Shown here: piece after piece, positions 8,458 through 17,815 of the stretch
Numbering within the stretch: position 1 is the first letter of the stretch
How the letters are laid out: each line of letters opens with the position of its first letter
NCBI GenBank assembly: GCA_965660935.1
Contig: CBFIBR010000012.1
Coordinates: 1 to 57,926 of the forward strand
Reading direction: 5' to 3'
Length of the DNA stretch: 57,926 bases
DNA from: UBA1172 sp002457135
GTDB lineage: Bacteria; Pseudomonadota; Alphaproteobacteria; Puniceispirillales; UBA1172
The notes under the pieces: generated by a model
Database searches by the model: none
What the model was told of the DNA's origin: nothing
The model's input: only the letters and a program-made list of their open reading frames with translations
Made by a program: the position numbers and the translations under genes

Positions 8458-9627
8458 ATGTCTTATCTCTTTACGAGTGAGTCCGTTTCTGAAGGCCATC
8501 CGGATAAGGTATGCGACCGGATTTCCGATGAGATCGTTGATCTCTATCTCGGTAAATTTGGCGAAAGCCGCGTTGCCTGCGAAACCCTCACCACCACCAA
8601 CCGCACTGTTCTGGCGGGTGAAGTGCGTTGCCCCCATCCGGTCAGCCAGGATGAGATTATTGAGGCGGCACGGCAGGCGGTCAAGTCAATCGGCTATGAA
8701 CAGGATGGTTATCACTGGGCCAACATGACGGTGGAATGCCACCTGCATGATCAGTCCGCGGATATCGCCCAGGGTGTTGACAGCGGCGACAACAAGGATG
8801 AAGGCGCTGGCGATCAGGGCATCATGTTCGGTTTTGCCTGCCGTGAAACCGATGAACTCATGCCCGCGCCGATCCATTATTCACACCGGATTCTGAAATC
8901 GCTTGCTGATGCCCGCCACGCGGGGACAGCATCCATTCTCGGGCCGGACAGCAAATCCCAGATCACCTGCGTCTATGAAAACGGCCAGCCGGTGCGGGCC
9001 GAAAGTGTGGTGGTCTCAACCCAGCATGTTGAGGATGCCAGCGAACAGGATGTCCGTGATCTGGTCCGTGAACACGTCATGGCGGTGCTGCCGGAAGGCT
9101 GGATGTGCGCCGAGGACAAATTCTACGTCAACCCGACCGGGCGTTTCGTCATTGGCGGTCCTGACGGTGATGCCGGGCTGACCGGCCGCAAGATTATTGT
9201 TGATACTTACGGTGGTGCTGCCCCCCATGGCGGCGGTGCGTTCAGTGGCAAGGACCCGACAAAGGTTGATCGCTCGGCGGCCTATGCAGCGCGCTATCTG
9301 GCCAAGAATATCGTTGCCGCCAGTCTGGCGGAACGTTGCACCATCCAGCTGTCCTACGCGATCGGTGTTTCGTACCCGCTGTCGGTTTTCGTCAACACCA
9401 ACCAGACCGGGGTGATTGAAGACACGCGGATCGCCGCGATTATTCCTGATGTGATGGACCTCCGTCCTCGCGGGATCAGGGAAACGCTGGGGCTGAATGC
9501 ACCAATTTATGCATCGACAGCCGCCTATGGTCACTTCGGGCGCAAGGCGGGTGAGGCCGGGCCGGGGAGCTTCCCCTGGGAAGCGCTTGATCTGGTCGAT
9601 ACGCTCAAATCGGCTGCCGGAAAGTAA
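8458..9627 (+). CDS. metK: S-adenosylmethionine synthase
   Basis: Makes SAM from methionine and ATP. The protein (389 aa) begins MSYLFTSESVSEGHPDKVCD, the family N-terminus, so the ATG at 8458 (after ACAGGGA) is chosen over a TTG at 8425. The ATP-binding GAGDQGIMFG and the P-loop-like GGGAFSGKDPTKVDRS are present. The gap to lnt is only 34 bp, which leaves no room for a SAM riboswitch. The stop overlaps the trmB start by one base (TAATG). Confidence 0.97.
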   Translation: MSYLFTSESVSEGHPDKVCDRISDEIVDLYLGKFGESRVACETLTTTNRTVLAGEVRCPHPVSQDEIIEAARQAVKSIGYEQDGYHWANMTVECHLHDQSADIAQGVDSGDNKDEGAGDQGIMFGFACRETDELMPAPIHYSHRILKSLADARHAGTASILGPDSKSQITCVYENGQPVRAESVVVSTQHVEDASEQDVRDLVREHVMAVLPEGWMCAEDKFYVNPTGRFVIGGPDGDAGLTGRKIIVDTYGGAAPHGGGAFSGKDPTKVDRSAAYAARYLAKNIVAASLAERCTIQLSYAIGVSYPLSVFVNTNQTGVIEDTRIAAIIPDVMDLRPRGIRETLGLNAPIYASTAAYGHFGRKAGEAGPGSFPWEALDLVDTLKSAAGK

Positions 9628-10376
9628 TGACACCTGAAAGATCGGCATCAAACAGACCTGATCCGGGCACCCCGGTTTTTTATGGTCGCCGCCATGGCCG
9701 GAGGCTGAGGCGGCAACCCGCTGAAAACCTGGAATGGGGCCTTGATCATTACGGTATTGACGCAGATACGGTCGAATGCGCTGCCGCCCTGCCCCCACAG
9801 GCGTTGTTCAACGATGAGCCTGACAGGGAAGACAGGCCTGTGTTTTTAGAAATCGGCTTTTGCGGCGGTGAACATCTGGCGGCCCGTGCCGAAGAAAGCC
9901 CCGGGGCGTGTTTCATCGGTGCCGAGCCGTTCATGAACGGGGTTGCGGGCCTGTGCGGCCATATCCGCCAGCGCGGGCTGACCAATATTCGCATCTGGCC
10001 AGAGGACGTGCGGCTGTTTCTGCCTCTATTGCCGGATGCCTGCCTTGATGGCGCTTTTATCCTTTTTCCCGACCCATGGCCCAAATTCCGTCATCGGGAG
10101 CGGCGTATCCTGCAACCGGTGATGATCGATCAGCTGGCGCGGCTGATTCGCCCCGGGGGTGAATTGCTGCTGGCCAGTGATGATGCAACCGCGAAAACCT
10201 GGCTGCTCCAGTCAATGCTCGGCACGGATGATTTTGCCTGGCAGGCCCGCCGCCCCGCTGATTGGCGGCAGCCGCCTCCAGGCTGGCCAGGCACACGCTA
10301 CATGGCCAAAGCCGAGAAAGCCGGTCGCCGGTCAGCGTGGTTTCTCTATCGCCGTCAAGATCGCCAGAACCCCTAA
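9627..10376 (+). CDS. trmB: tRNA (guanine-N7-)-methyltransferase
   Basis: SAM-dependent methylation of G46 in the tRNA variable loop. Features are the SAM-site EIGFCGGEHLAARA near residue 73, the signature FPDPWPKFRHRERR near residue 148, and a C-terminal TRYMAKAEKAGR segment matching the family T-x-Y-E/x-x-K-x-x-x-x-G end. Length is 249 aa. It directly follows metK, which supplies its cofactor, with a one-base overlap. The next gene, rimP, lies 95 bp on behind its own leader hairpin. Confidence 0.94.
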   Translation: MTPERSASNRPDPGTPVFYGRRHGRRLRRQPAENLEWGLDHYGIDADTVECAAALPPQALFNDEPDREDRPVFLEIGFCGGEHLAARAEESPGACFIGAEPFMNGVAGLCGHIRQRGLTNIRIWPEDVRLFLPLLPDACLDGAFILFPDPWPKFRHRERRILQPVMIDQLARLIRPGGELLLASDDATAKTWLLQSMLGTDDFAWQARRPADWRQPPPGWPGTRYMAKAEKAGRRSAWFLYRRQDRQNP

Positions 10377-10434
10377 AGACTTGCAACAAGAACGGTTTTT
10401 GTTTATAGAAGATAAAAATGCTGTCAATTCGGAC

Positions 10435-10460
10435 GGTGGGCCAAAAGCCCGCCTTTTTTA
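10435..10460 (+). promoter_or_regulatory. rimP leader hairpin with T tract
   Basis: A 7-bp stem (GGTGGGC / GCCCGCC, one G-T pair) with loop CAAAA is followed by six T, ending 12 bp before the rimP ATG. A GC hairpin plus T run in this exact place is a recurring feature of rimP-nusA-infB operons (the rimP-leader motif) and resembles an intrinsic terminator. It may terminate transcription from trmB or attenuate the nusA operon. Confidence 0.75.
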
Positions 10461-10471
10461 TTGGTCAAACC

Positions 10472-10960
10472 ATGGCACTCGAAGAAAAAATTGCTGCACT
10501 GATTGAACCCGTGGTGGATTCGCTTGAATTCACGCTGGTGCGGGTCAACTTTGGCAATGGCACGCTCCAGATCATGGCCGAGCCACAGGACGTGGATCGT
10601 GAAATGACGGTTGAGGACTGCGCCAAGATTTCACGCAGTATCTCCGCTGTGCTTGATGTGGAAGACCCGATAGCATCCGCCTTTACGCTCGAGGTATCAT
10701 CCCCCGGCCTGTCCCGGCCGCTGGTGCGCCCGATAGACTATGAGCGGTTCAAAGGCGAATTGGTAAAAATTACGGTCAAAGAGCTGATAGATGGCCGTCG
10801 TCGTTTCAATGGTCGGCTTCAGGGCATGACCGGGGATGGCGATGTGCTGATTGATACGGCATTTGGCTCACAGACCATTCCCTATGACGGGATTGAAAGC
10901 GCCAAGCTTGATCCGTCGGAATGGTTTCTGAAACCCCTTGCTTCCAGAAAGAAAGGTTGA
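10472..10960 (+). CDS. rimP: Ribosome maturation factor RimP
   Basis: Assembly factor for the 30S subunit, 162 aa. The frame also has an ATG at 10418, but the leader hairpin and T tract lie between it and the ATG at 10472. The protein from 10472 (MALEEKIAALIEPVVDSL) matches the family N-terminus. The typical segments ITVEDC-like MTVEDCAKISRSISAVLD and LEVSSPGLSRPL are present. It heads the rimP-nusA-ylxR-infB-rbfA-truB-rpsO-pnp string, with nusA 4 bp downstream. Confidence 0.95.
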   Translation: MALEEKIAALIEPVVDSLEFTLVRVNFGNGTLQIMAEPQDVDREMTVEDCAKISRSISAVLDVEDPIASAFTLEVSSPGLSRPLVRPIDYERFKGELVKITVKELIDGRRRFNGRLQGMTGDGDVLIDTAFGSQTIPYDGIESAKLDPSEWFLKPLASRKKG

Positions 10961-10964
10961 AGTC

Positions 10965-12554
10965 ATGGATACCTCATCAATTCCCGGTGCTGAACTTATT
11001 CAGGTCGCGGAAATCGTTGCCCGCGACAAGTCCATTGAACGGGAAGAAGTGATTATCGCCATGGAACAGGCGATCCAGAAAGCGGGGCGTTCCCGCTATG
11101 GTCAGGATCGCGATATCCGCGCCCAGATTGATCGCAAATCCGGCAGCATTACCCTTGAAAAGGTAATCGAGGTGGTCGAAGAGGTTGAAGATGAGGTCAA
11201 CCAGCTGACGCTGGAACAGGCCCATCAGATCAACCCTGAACTCGCCATCGGTGATTTTATCCGTGAAGAACTGCCGCCGCTTGAATTTGGCCGTATCGCC
11301 GCCCAGACCGCCAAGCAGGTGATCTCCCAGCGGGTCCGTGATGCTGAACGGGCGCGCCAGTTCGATGAATACAAGCATCGCATCGGCGAAATTGTTGTCG
11401 GCACCATCAAGCGTGCCGAAAGCTATTCGATCACCGTTGATCTGGGCCGTGCCGAAGGCGTGATCCGCCGGGAAGAAATGATCCCCCGCGAAATCCTCCG
11501 CCAGGGCGACCGTGTCCGCGCCTTTATCAAGGATGTCCGGGAGGAAGTCCGGGGCCCGCAGATTTTCCTGTCGCGTGCTGACAATCAGTTCATGGCCCAG
11601 CTCTTCACCCAGGAAGTGCCGGAAATCTATGACGGTATTATTGAGATCAAGAACGTTGTCCGTGAACCGGGCAGCCGCGCCAAGATCGCTGTTGTTTCCA
11701 ATGATAGCAGCATTGACCCTGTCGGGGCCTGTGTCGGTATGCGCGGCAGCCGTGTTCAGGCGGTCGTCAATGAATTGCAGGGTGAGAAAATTGAAATTAT
11801 CCCCTGGTCCGATGATACGGTGACTTTTGCGGTCAACGCACTGGCACCAGCGCTGGTTTCCAAGGTCGTGATGGATGAGGATGCAGGCCGCATGGAAGTC
11901 ATCGTTCCTGATGACCAGCTCAGCCTTGCCATCGGCCGGCGTGGCCAGAACGTCCGTCTCGCCTCCCAGTTGACGGGCTGGTACATCGATATCCTGACCG
12001 AAACCCAGGAAAGCGAGCGCCGTCAGGAAGAAACCCGGACCCGGTCTGCCCGCTTCATGGAAAGCCTCGATATCGATGACGTTATCGCCCACCTCCTGAT
12101 CGCTGAAGGTTTTGTGATGGTGGAGGATATTGCCGAAACCCCCATTGAGGAAATCATGAGCATTCAGGGTTTTGATGAGGATATCGCCGGCGAGCTGTCA
12201 CGCCGTGCCAATGAATTTGTTGAACGCGAAGCCACCCGCATCGCTGGTGAGCTTGAAAAGCTTGAGGTTGCCGATGATCTGCGTGATTTCGATATGCTTG
12301 CCCCGGCGGCTATCCTGACCCTGGCTGAGGCGGGGATCAAAACCCTTGATGATCTGGCCGATCTCGATACCGAAGAGCTGATGGGCTACCTCGGTGATCA
12401 GGGCCTCAACAGCGCTGATGATGCCGGTGCCGTGATCATGGCGGCCCGCGCCCACTGGTTTGAAGATGAAGACGAGGCTGCCGAAGAGGCGGCTGAAAAT
12501 ACAGGTGAAGAAGCAGGCGATGATGTCGCCGAAGCCGGAACCGGTGACGAATAA
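10965..12554 (+). CDS. nusA: Transcription termination/antitermination factor NusA
   Basis: RNA-polymerase-binding elongation factor, 529 aa. Order: N-terminal domain (1-125), S1 domain (about 135-200), two KH domains (KIAVVSNDSSIDPVGACVG with GMRGSRVQAV; then LSLAIGRRGQNVRLA), and two C-terminal helix-hairpin-helix acidic repeats (about 355-495). It ends in a very acidic tail rich in Glu/Asp/Ala. The ATG at 10965 follows AAAGGTTGA; an upstream TTG at 10938 lies inside rimP and is less likely. Confidence 0.97.
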   Translation: MDTSSIPGAELIQVAEIVARDKSIEREEVIIAMEQAIQKAGRSRYGQDRDIRAQIDRKSGSITLEKVIEVVEEVEDEVNQLTLEQAHQINPELAIGDFIREELPPLEFGRIAAQTAKQVISQRVRDAERARQFDEYKHRIGEIVVGTIKRAESYSITVDLGRAEGVIRREEMIPREILRQGDRVRAFIKDVREEVRGPQIFLSRADNQFMAQLFTQEVPEIYDGIIEIKNVVREPGSRAKIAVVSNDSSIDPVGACVGMRGSRVQAVVNELQGEKIEIIPWSDDTVTFAVNALAPALVSKVVMDEDAGRMEVIVPDDQLSLAIGRRGQNVRLASQLTGWYIDILTETQESERRQEETRTRSARFMESLDIDDVIAHLLIAEGFVMVEDIAETPIEEIMSIQGFDEDIAGELSRRANEFVEREATRIAGELEKLEVADDLRDFDMLAPAAILTLAEAGIKTLDDLADLDTEELMGYLGDQGLNSADDAGAVIMAARAHWFEDEDEAAEEAAENTGEEAGDDVAEAGTGDE

Positions 12555-12587
12555 AGGGCTGATCCTTGCGGGGAAGGGGGGTCCGGC

Positions 12588-13199
12588 GTGACGACTGATA
12601 TCGACAGCGCTGCATCGGATGACGAAGCCGGCACAGGCCGTGAGCGGCTCTGTGTTGTGACGCGGGAACACCATGACCCGTCGCTGCTGATCCGGTTTGT
12701 TGCCTCCCCTGACGGCATGATCGTGCCTGATGTGGCTGGCAAGCTGCCGGGTCGGGGGGCCTGGGTCAGGGCGCTGCCATCGCTGGTCAGCCAGGCCCTT
12801 GAAAAAGGCAAGCTGGCTCGTGCGCTGGGGCTTCAGAGGGCTGATGCCATGGCGGTGGACCAGCTGGATGCGCTGCTGTTACGGCGTTGCCAGGACATCC
12901 TTTCCATCGGCCGGCGCAACGGCATGGTTCTGGGGGGTGGCGGCAAGATCAGGGCGGCAGGACGCATCGCCGGGTTGATGGTGGCAACAGACGCCTCACC
13001 CCGGGAGGCACGGGCGCTGGCCGGGGACGTTGATCATGACTGGTCAACAACCCTCATGACCGGGGAGGAGATCGGCTCCGTGTTCGGGCGCGCCTCTATT
13101 GCGTTTGCCGCGGTGCTGGATACGATCCCTCGCCAGGCAGACCGGATCAGGGATGAGATCTTTCGCCTCAGGCAGTGGCGCGGGGTCGACGAGGAATAG
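12588..13199 (+). CDS. ylxR: YlxR-family RNA-binding protein with L7Ae-like domain
   Basis: 203 aa. The first half is the DUF448/YlxR fold (ERLCVVTREHHD, then GRGAWVRALPSLVSQALEKGKLARALG, with the conserved GRGAWV signature). The second half resembles ribosomal L7Ae/L30e (LGLQRADAM through GGGGKIRAAGRIAGLMVATDAS). This two-domain form is usual in alphaproteobacteria between nusA and infB. In Firmicutes the single-domain homologue binds RNase P RNA (RnpM); the role here is inferred to be RNA-related. It starts at GTG 12588 after a G-rich SD. Confidence 0.88.
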   Translation: MTTDIDSAASDDEAGTGRERLCVVTREHHDPSLLIRFVASPDGMIVPDVAGKLPGRGAWVRALPSLVSQALEKGKLARALGLQRADAMAVDQLDALLLRRCQDILSIGRRNGMVLGGGGKIRAAGRIAGLMVATDASPREARALAGDVDHDWSTTLMTGEEIGSVFGRASIAFAAVLDTIPRQADRIRDEIFRLRQWRGVDEE

Positions 13200-13296
13200 G
13201 GGATTGCACCAGCAAGGCTTGCATTTCACTGCAAGGCCATTGTAAACCATGTCTACCGGAACCTGATGGTAAACCGGTGGCTTGAAAGGGTTATTG

Positions 13297-15864
13297 ATGA
13301 GTAACGAAGCGGACAAGAAAAAGACCTTGAGTCTTGGTAGCGGTAAACTCACGCTTGGCGGGGTTACTGATACCGGAACCGCCACGGCCCCCGCGCCGCC
13401 GCGCGGCGCCCCTCCTGCCCGGACCAAAACACGGGGCGTACAGGTTGAAGTCGTTCGCAAGCGCCAGACCGGCGGTATCCGCAAGCCCGCCACCCAGCAG
13501 CCTGCCCCGGCCAAGGCCGACCCCGCACCAGCAGCGGCTGATCTCGATGAGACCAAGGCAGGCGATAACCTGACTGATGCTGAACGCGCGGCCCGAAATC
13601 GCGCTTTGCAGGAAGGCCTGAAGCGTCAATCCGAAAAACCCGAAGCAACCCCCGAAGCCCCGAAAGCCGATGCCCCTGCGGGCGCTGATGAGGCTGATGA
13701 GGCAAAACCCGTTGAAGCCAAATCCCGGCGTGAGCGCGAACTCGAAGAAATGCGCAAGATCGCCGAAGAGGAAGTAACCAAGCGTGAGGCTGATACCCGC
13801 CGCCACGCCGAACAGGTCGCCAAACGGACCAGCACCGAGGAACGCGCTCCCCAGGCTGATGCCACCCCTGATGCCGGCGCTGCTGCACGGACGGTATCAA
13901 AACGCCGTGAAGTGCCTGAACAGCCCCGCAAGCAACCGGCTCGCCGGGGTGAACAGGAACAGCGTCGCCGTGGTAAAATCACCATTACCGAGGCCCTTGA
14001 TGGCGGTGAAAGTGTTCGCCAGCGTTCGCTGGCATCGGTTCGCCGCGCCCGTGAACGTGAAAAGGCACGGATGCGCGGCGCCGAGGCGCAGCCCAAGGTC
14101 AAGCAGGTTCGCGATGTCACCATTCCTGAAGTGATCACGGTGCAGGAGCTGTCCAACCGGATGGCTGAACGTGCCGCTGATGTCATCAAGGAGCTGATGA
14201 AGCTCGGCATCATGGCCACGGTGACCCAGACCATTGATGCTGAAACAGCCGAGTTGATCACCATTGAACTCGGCCACAAACCGAACCGGGTATCGGAAGC
14301 TGATGTTGATATCATCACGACCGAACCAACCGATGATCCTGCCGCGCTCAAGCCGCGCCCGCCTGTGGTCACGGTGATGGGGCATGTCGATCACGGCAAA
14401 ACCTCTATCCTTGATGCCATCCGCAAGGCTGATGTTGCCGCTGGTGAAAGCGGCGGGATTACCCAGCATATCGGGGCCTATCAGGTCACCAGCGCGGCCG
14501 GGAACACCATCACCTTTATTGATACCCCGGGCCACGAGGCCTTCACCGAAATGCGCATGCGCGGGGCCAATATCACCGATATCGTGATCCTCGTCGTGGC
14601 GGCTGATGATGGTGTCATGCAGCAGACGATTGAGGCGATCAATCACGCCCGTGCTGCGGCATGCCCCGTTATCATCGCCATCAACAAATGCGACAAGCCC
14701 GAGGCTGACCCCCAGCGTGTCCGTAATGAGCTGCTCAGCCATGAGATTGTTACCGAGGATTTCGGTGGTGATGTGCTGGCGGTGGATGTTTCCGCGCATA
14801 GCGGCATGGGGCTGGACAGGCTGGAAGAGGCCGTCATGCTCCAGGCCGAACTCATGGAGTTGAAGGCCAACCCTGATGCCGAAGCCGAAGGCGCGGTTAT
14901 CGAGGCCAAGGTTGAACGCGGTCGTGGCTCGGTCGCCTCACTGCTGGTGACCCGCGGTACGCTCGATGTCGGCGATGTGTTCGTTGTCGGTGCTGAAACC
15001 GGCCGGGTTCGGGCCATGTATGATGATCGCGGCCATGCCGTGAAAACGGCGAAACCCGGCGATGCGATTGAGGTTCTGGGGCTTAACGGAACACCGATGG
15101 CGGGTGATCGCCTGACCGTGGTCGAAAATGAGGCCCGCGCCCGTGAGGTTTCTGAATACAGGCAACGCAGCCAGCGCACCAAGGATACCTCGGTGGCCGG
15201 TCGTGGTTCGGTTGAACAGATGCTTTCCGCCATCGCCGCCGGTGAGGCCGAAGAGCTGCCGGTGGTGCTGAAAACCGATGTCCACGGCTCGCTTGAGGCT
15301 ATTCGGACAGCGATTGACAAGCTCGGCACCGATCAGGTCAAGGTTCGCATCCTGTCATCGGGTGTCGGGGCGATCAACGAAAGTGATATCAGCCTGGCGG
15401 CGGCATCAACGGGCCTTGTCATTGCGTTCAACGTCCGCGCCAACCCGCAGGCCCGTGATCAGGCCCGCCGTGACAGCATCGAAATTCGCTATCATTCGAT
15501 CATCTACGAGCTGATTGATGAAGTGAAAGCCGCCATGTCCGGCCTGTTGTCACCGGATCGCAAGGAAGAATTTATCGGCTACGCTGAAATCCGTGAAGTC
15601 TTCAACATCACCAAGGTCGGCAAGATCGCGGGTTGTTATGTCACCGAAGGCGTTATCAAGCGAGGCTGTAATGTCCGCCTCTTGCGCGACAACGTGGTGG
15701 TTCATGAAGGCTCCCTTAAAACGCTCAAGCGGTTCAAGGATGAGGTCAAGGATGTCCGCGAAGGCCAGGAATGCGGCATGGCCTTTGAAAACTACAGCGA
15801 TATTCTGGCGGGCGACCTGATCGAGTGCTTCGAGGTTCAGGAAATTGCCCGGACCATTGACTGA
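13297..15864 (+). CDS. infB: Translation initiation factor IF-2
   Basis: Initiator-tRNA-binding GTPase, 855 aa. Residues 1-285 are a low-complexity Ala/Pro/Glu/Arg-rich leader including an IF-2 N-associated segment and a charged helix (RRERELEEMRKIAEEEV). The G domain begins near residue 355: GHVDHGKTS (G1), DTPGHEA (G3), NKCDKP (G4). Domains II-IV follow, ending QEIARTID. The start ATG at 13297 (MSNEADKKKTLSLG) follows GAAAGGG; a TTG at 13282 is rejected. Confidence 0.97.
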   Translation: MSNEADKKKTLSLGSGKLTLGGVTDTGTATAPAPPRGAPPARTKTRGVQVEVVRKRQTGGIRKPATQQPAPAKADPAPAAADLDETKAGDNLTDAERAARNRALQEGLKRQSEKPEATPEAPKADAPAGADEADEAKPVEAKSRRERELEEMRKIAEEEVTKREADTRRHAEQVAKRTSTEERAPQADATPDAGAAARTVSKRREVPEQPRKQPARRGEQEQRRRGKITITEALDGGESVRQRSLASVRRAREREKARMRGAEAQPKVKQVRDVTIPEVITVQELSNRMAERAADVIKELMKLGIMATVTQTIDAETAELITIELGHKPNRVSEADVDIITTEPTDDPAALKPRPPVVTVMGHVDHGKTSILDAIRKADVAAGESGGITQHIGAYQVTSAAGNTITFIDTPGHEAFTEMRMRGANITDIVILVVAADDGVMQQTIEAINHARAAACPVIIAINKCDKPEADPQRVRNELLSHEIVTEDFGGDVLAVDVSAHSGMGLDRLEEAVMLQAELMELKANPDAEAEGAVIEAKVERGRGSVASLLVTRGTLDVGDVFVVGAETGRVRAMYDDRGHAVKTAKPGDAIEVLGLNGTPMAGDRLTVVENEARAREVSEYRQRSQRTKDTSVAGRGSVEQMLSAIAAGEAEELPVVLKTDVHGSLEAIRTAIDKLGTDQVKVRILSSGVGAINESDISLAAASTGLVIAFNVRANPQARDQARRDSIEIRYHSIIYELIDEVKAAMSGLLSPDRKEEFIGYAEIREVFNITKVGKIAGCYVTEGVIKRGCNVRLLRDNVVVHEGSLKTLKRFKDEVKDVREGQECGMAFENYSDILAGDLIECFEVQEIARTID

Positions 15865-15887
15865 TTGCTTCGTGGTGGATCAGGCAC

Positions 15888-16304
15888 ATGGAAAGGCGTC
15901 GCAAGGACAACAAATCAGGTGAGAAATCCCAGCGTCAGCTGAAAGTGGGGGAAGAGGTTCGTCATATCCTCTCCACCATCCTGCTGCGCGACACGTTTTA
16001 TGAACCTGAACTGGATGGCGTTTCGGTCACGATTTCCGAAGTTTCGATCAGCCCCGATTTCACCAACGCGGCGGTGTTTATCGTCCCGCTTGGCGGCGGT
16101 GCTGCCGATGGTGACGGCAGTGACGTGAAGGGCATTATCGATGCCCTGCGCCGGGTCGCCCCGATGATCCAGCAACAACTGGCCAGCCAGTTGACCATCC
16201 GCCGGACCCCGAGGCTGAAATTCATGCTCGACAGCAGTTTTGAAAGAGCAAGCCGGATTTCCAGCATCATCAGCAGCAACAGCCGGGAAGGGGAGGCGGA
16301 TTGA
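15888..16304 (+). CDS. rbfA: Ribosome-binding factor A
   Basis: Small KH-fold 30S maturation and cold-shock factor, 138 aa. The family segments are VGEEVRHILSTILLRD (residues 20-35), VTISEVSISPDFTNAAVFIVPLG (about 47-69) and RRTPRLKFMLDSSFERA near the end. An internal loop (GGGAADGDGSD) is slightly longer than in E. coli. The last codons overlap the TTG start of truB by 4 bp, so truB translation is probably coupled. Confidence 0.95.
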   Translation: MERRRKDNKSGEKSQRQLKVGEEVRHILSTILLRDTFYEPELDGVSVTISEVSISPDFTNAAVFIVPLGGGAADGDGSDVKGIIDALRRVAPMIQQQLASQLTIRRTPRLKFMLDSSFERASRISSIISSNSREGEAD

Positions 16305-17245
16305 CCGATCAGCCCAGCCCCCAACCAAAGGCCAGCAAGCAACAGCATCGAAGGCCCCGCCGCAAGATCAATGGCTGGGTCATTCTCGACAAACCCGTCG
16401 GGGTTACCTCCACCAGTGCCGTCAACCGTGTCCGCCGCGCCTTTGAGGCCAGCAAGGCAGGCCATGCCGGAACGCTTGATCCGCTCGCCAGTGGTATCCT
16501 GCCGATTGCCCTGGGCGAGGCGACCAAGACGATCCCCTTTGTCATGGATGCCACCAAGGATTATGAATTCACCCTCAAATGGGGTGAGGAAACCGAAACC
16601 GATGATCAGGAAGGCAGCGTCACACGGACCAGTGATCACCGCCCGGACAAGGCCGAGGTTGAGGCTGTCCTGCCCGCACTGACAGGGCGCATCATGCAGG
16701 TGCCGCCAGCCTATTCGGCGATCAAGACCGATGGCCGCAGGGCCTATGATCGCGCCCGCAACAATGAGGTCGTGGAACTCGCGCCCCGGCCGGTGGATAT
16801 CCACCAGCTTGAGCTGATTGACCATGATGAGGCTGAAGCCCGGCTCCGCGCCACCACGGGCAAGGGGGCCTATATCCGGTCATTGGCGCGTGATATCGGC
16901 CGTGCTGTCGGCGGTGCCGCCCATGTTGTGCATCTGCGGCGGCTGCGTGTCGGGCCTTTTTGGGAAGAGAAGTCGATTTCACTGGATTTTTTCGATGATA
17001 TCGACAATAGTGCCGAGGCTTTTGAAGCATTGCATCCGGTTTCGACCGCGCTGGACGACATCCCGGCGGTGGCCATTACCGATCATGATGCAGAACGGCT
17101 GCGTTGCGGCCAGAAGATTGCGGTCTCCGCAAGGGACGATGTCGTTGCCATTGGCGTTAATGATGGCCAGCTGGTTGCTATCCTCAGGATTGAGGATGGT
17201 ATCGCATCGCCCCAACGGGTCTTCAATCTTCATGAACCAACCTGA
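16301..17245 (+). CDS. truB: tRNA pseudouridine-55 synthase
   Basis: Forms pseudouridine 55 in the T-loop of tRNAs, 314 aa. INGWVILDKPVGVTS is followed by the catalytic motif GHAGTLDPLASGILPI (catalytic Asp). YSAIKTDGRRAYDRAR and GAYIRSLARDIG are the other family blocks, with a C-terminal TruB_C domain. No ATG exists upstream of the catalytic domain, so TTG 16301, preceded by GGGAGG and overlapping the rbfA stop, is the start. It is followed 14 bp later by rpsO. Confidence 0.95.
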   Translation: MTDQPSPQPKASKQQHRRPRRKINGWVILDKPVGVTSTSAVNRVRRAFEASKAGHAGTLDPLASGILPIALGEATKTIPFVMDATKDYEFTLKWGEETETDDQEGSVTRTSDHRPDKAEVEAVLPALTGRIMQVPPAYSAIKTDGRRAYDRARNNEVVELAPRPVDIHQLELIDHDEAEARLRATTGKGAYIRSLARDIGRAVGGAAHVVHLRRLRVGPFWEEKSISLDFFDDIDNSAEAFEALHPVSTALDDIPAVAITDHDAERLRCGQKIAVSARDDVVAIGVNDGQLVAILRIEDGIASPQRVFNLHEPT

Positions 17246-17259
17246 TAGAGGAGAAAGCG

Positions 17260-17529
17260 ATGTCGATTACCAATCCCCGCAAGGCGGAACTGATTGCTGA
17301 ATATGGCAAGGATGGACAGGATAGCGGCAGCGCTGCTGTTCAGGTCGCCATTCTGACCGAACGGATCATCAACCTGACCGAACACATGAAAACCCATAAA
17401 AAGGATTTCGGCTCGCGCCGTGGCCTTCTGACCATGGTTGGCCGTCGCCGTCACCTGCTTGACTATATCCGTCGGCGTGATGAGCAGTCCTACAAGGACC
17501 TGATCGCCAAGCTCGGCCTGCGTCGCTGA
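17260..17529 (+). CDS. rpsO: 30S ribosomal protein S15
   Basis: 89 aa, normal size. The sequence MSITNPRKAELIAEYG, the RIINLTEHMKTHKKDFGSRR core and RRHLLDYIRRRDEQSYKDLIAKLGLRR end are typical of S15, which binds the central domain of 16S rRNA. GAGGAGAAAG lies before the ATG. An intrinsic terminator follows, and pnp has its own leader, as in E. coli rpsO-pnp. Confidence 0.97.
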   Translation: MSITNPRKAELIAEYGKDGQDSGSAAVQVAILTERIINLTEHMKTHKKDFGSRRGLLTMVGRRRHLLDYIRRRDEQSYKDLIAKLGLRR

Positions 17530-17551
17530 TCCTGAATATCCTGATGTTTTC

Positions 17552-17582
17552 AAAGGGCCAGCCTACCCGGGCTGGCCTTTTG
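17552..17582 (+). terminator. Intrinsic terminator after rpsO
   Basis: Inverted repeat AAAGGgCCAGCC - taccc/g - GGCTGGCCTTT followed by further T, 22 bp after the rpsO stop. The stem is GC-rich with an A/T-flanked base, a classic rho-independent terminator. Confidence 0.88.
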
Positions 17583-17587
17583 CTGTC

Positions 17588-17616
17588 TTGACAGAAGCCG
17601 CCTTTCCCCCTACACC
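17588..17616 (+). promoter_or_regulatory. Candidate pnp promoter
   Basis: A perfect -35 hexamer TTGACA (17588-17593) followed after 17 bp by TACACC (17611-17616), a weak -10 (3 of 6). The position just after the rpsO terminator and about 200 bp before pnp fits an independent pnp promoter with a long leader. Confidence 0.45.
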
Positions 17617-17648
17617 TCTGGGCATATCTTTAGGGGAAGAACGAAAAG

Positions 17649-17689
17649 GGTGCTGGAAAACGCCAGCACCGACCAGAGAAAGGCTCTGG
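17649..17689 (+). promoter_or_regulatory. pnp 5' leader stem-loops
   Basis: Two adjacent hairpins: GGTGCTGG-AAAACG-CCAGCACC (17649-17670, perfect 8-bp stem) and CCAGAG-aaagg-CTCTGG (17673-17689, perfect 6-bp stem). A third weak stem, CCCGA/TCGGG, lies near 17750. In E. coli the pnp leader stem is cut by RNase III and PNPase then represses its own mRNA; similar autocontrol is inferred here from position and structure only. Confidence 0.6.
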
Positions 17690-17815
17690 GAGTTTGCATC
17701 CATCCGGTTTTCACCGGTGCATTTTCTCCAAAAAGATGAATGTCATGGCCCGATCAGTTTCGGGCAACCGCTGATGGCAATGGTGCCTTGCGGTTCTATG
17801 GAGAAATGAAAAAAC

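Noticed and set aside
10977..12092. 371-aa open frame on the minus strand
   Set aside because: Antisense shadow of nusA with no SD or known domain.
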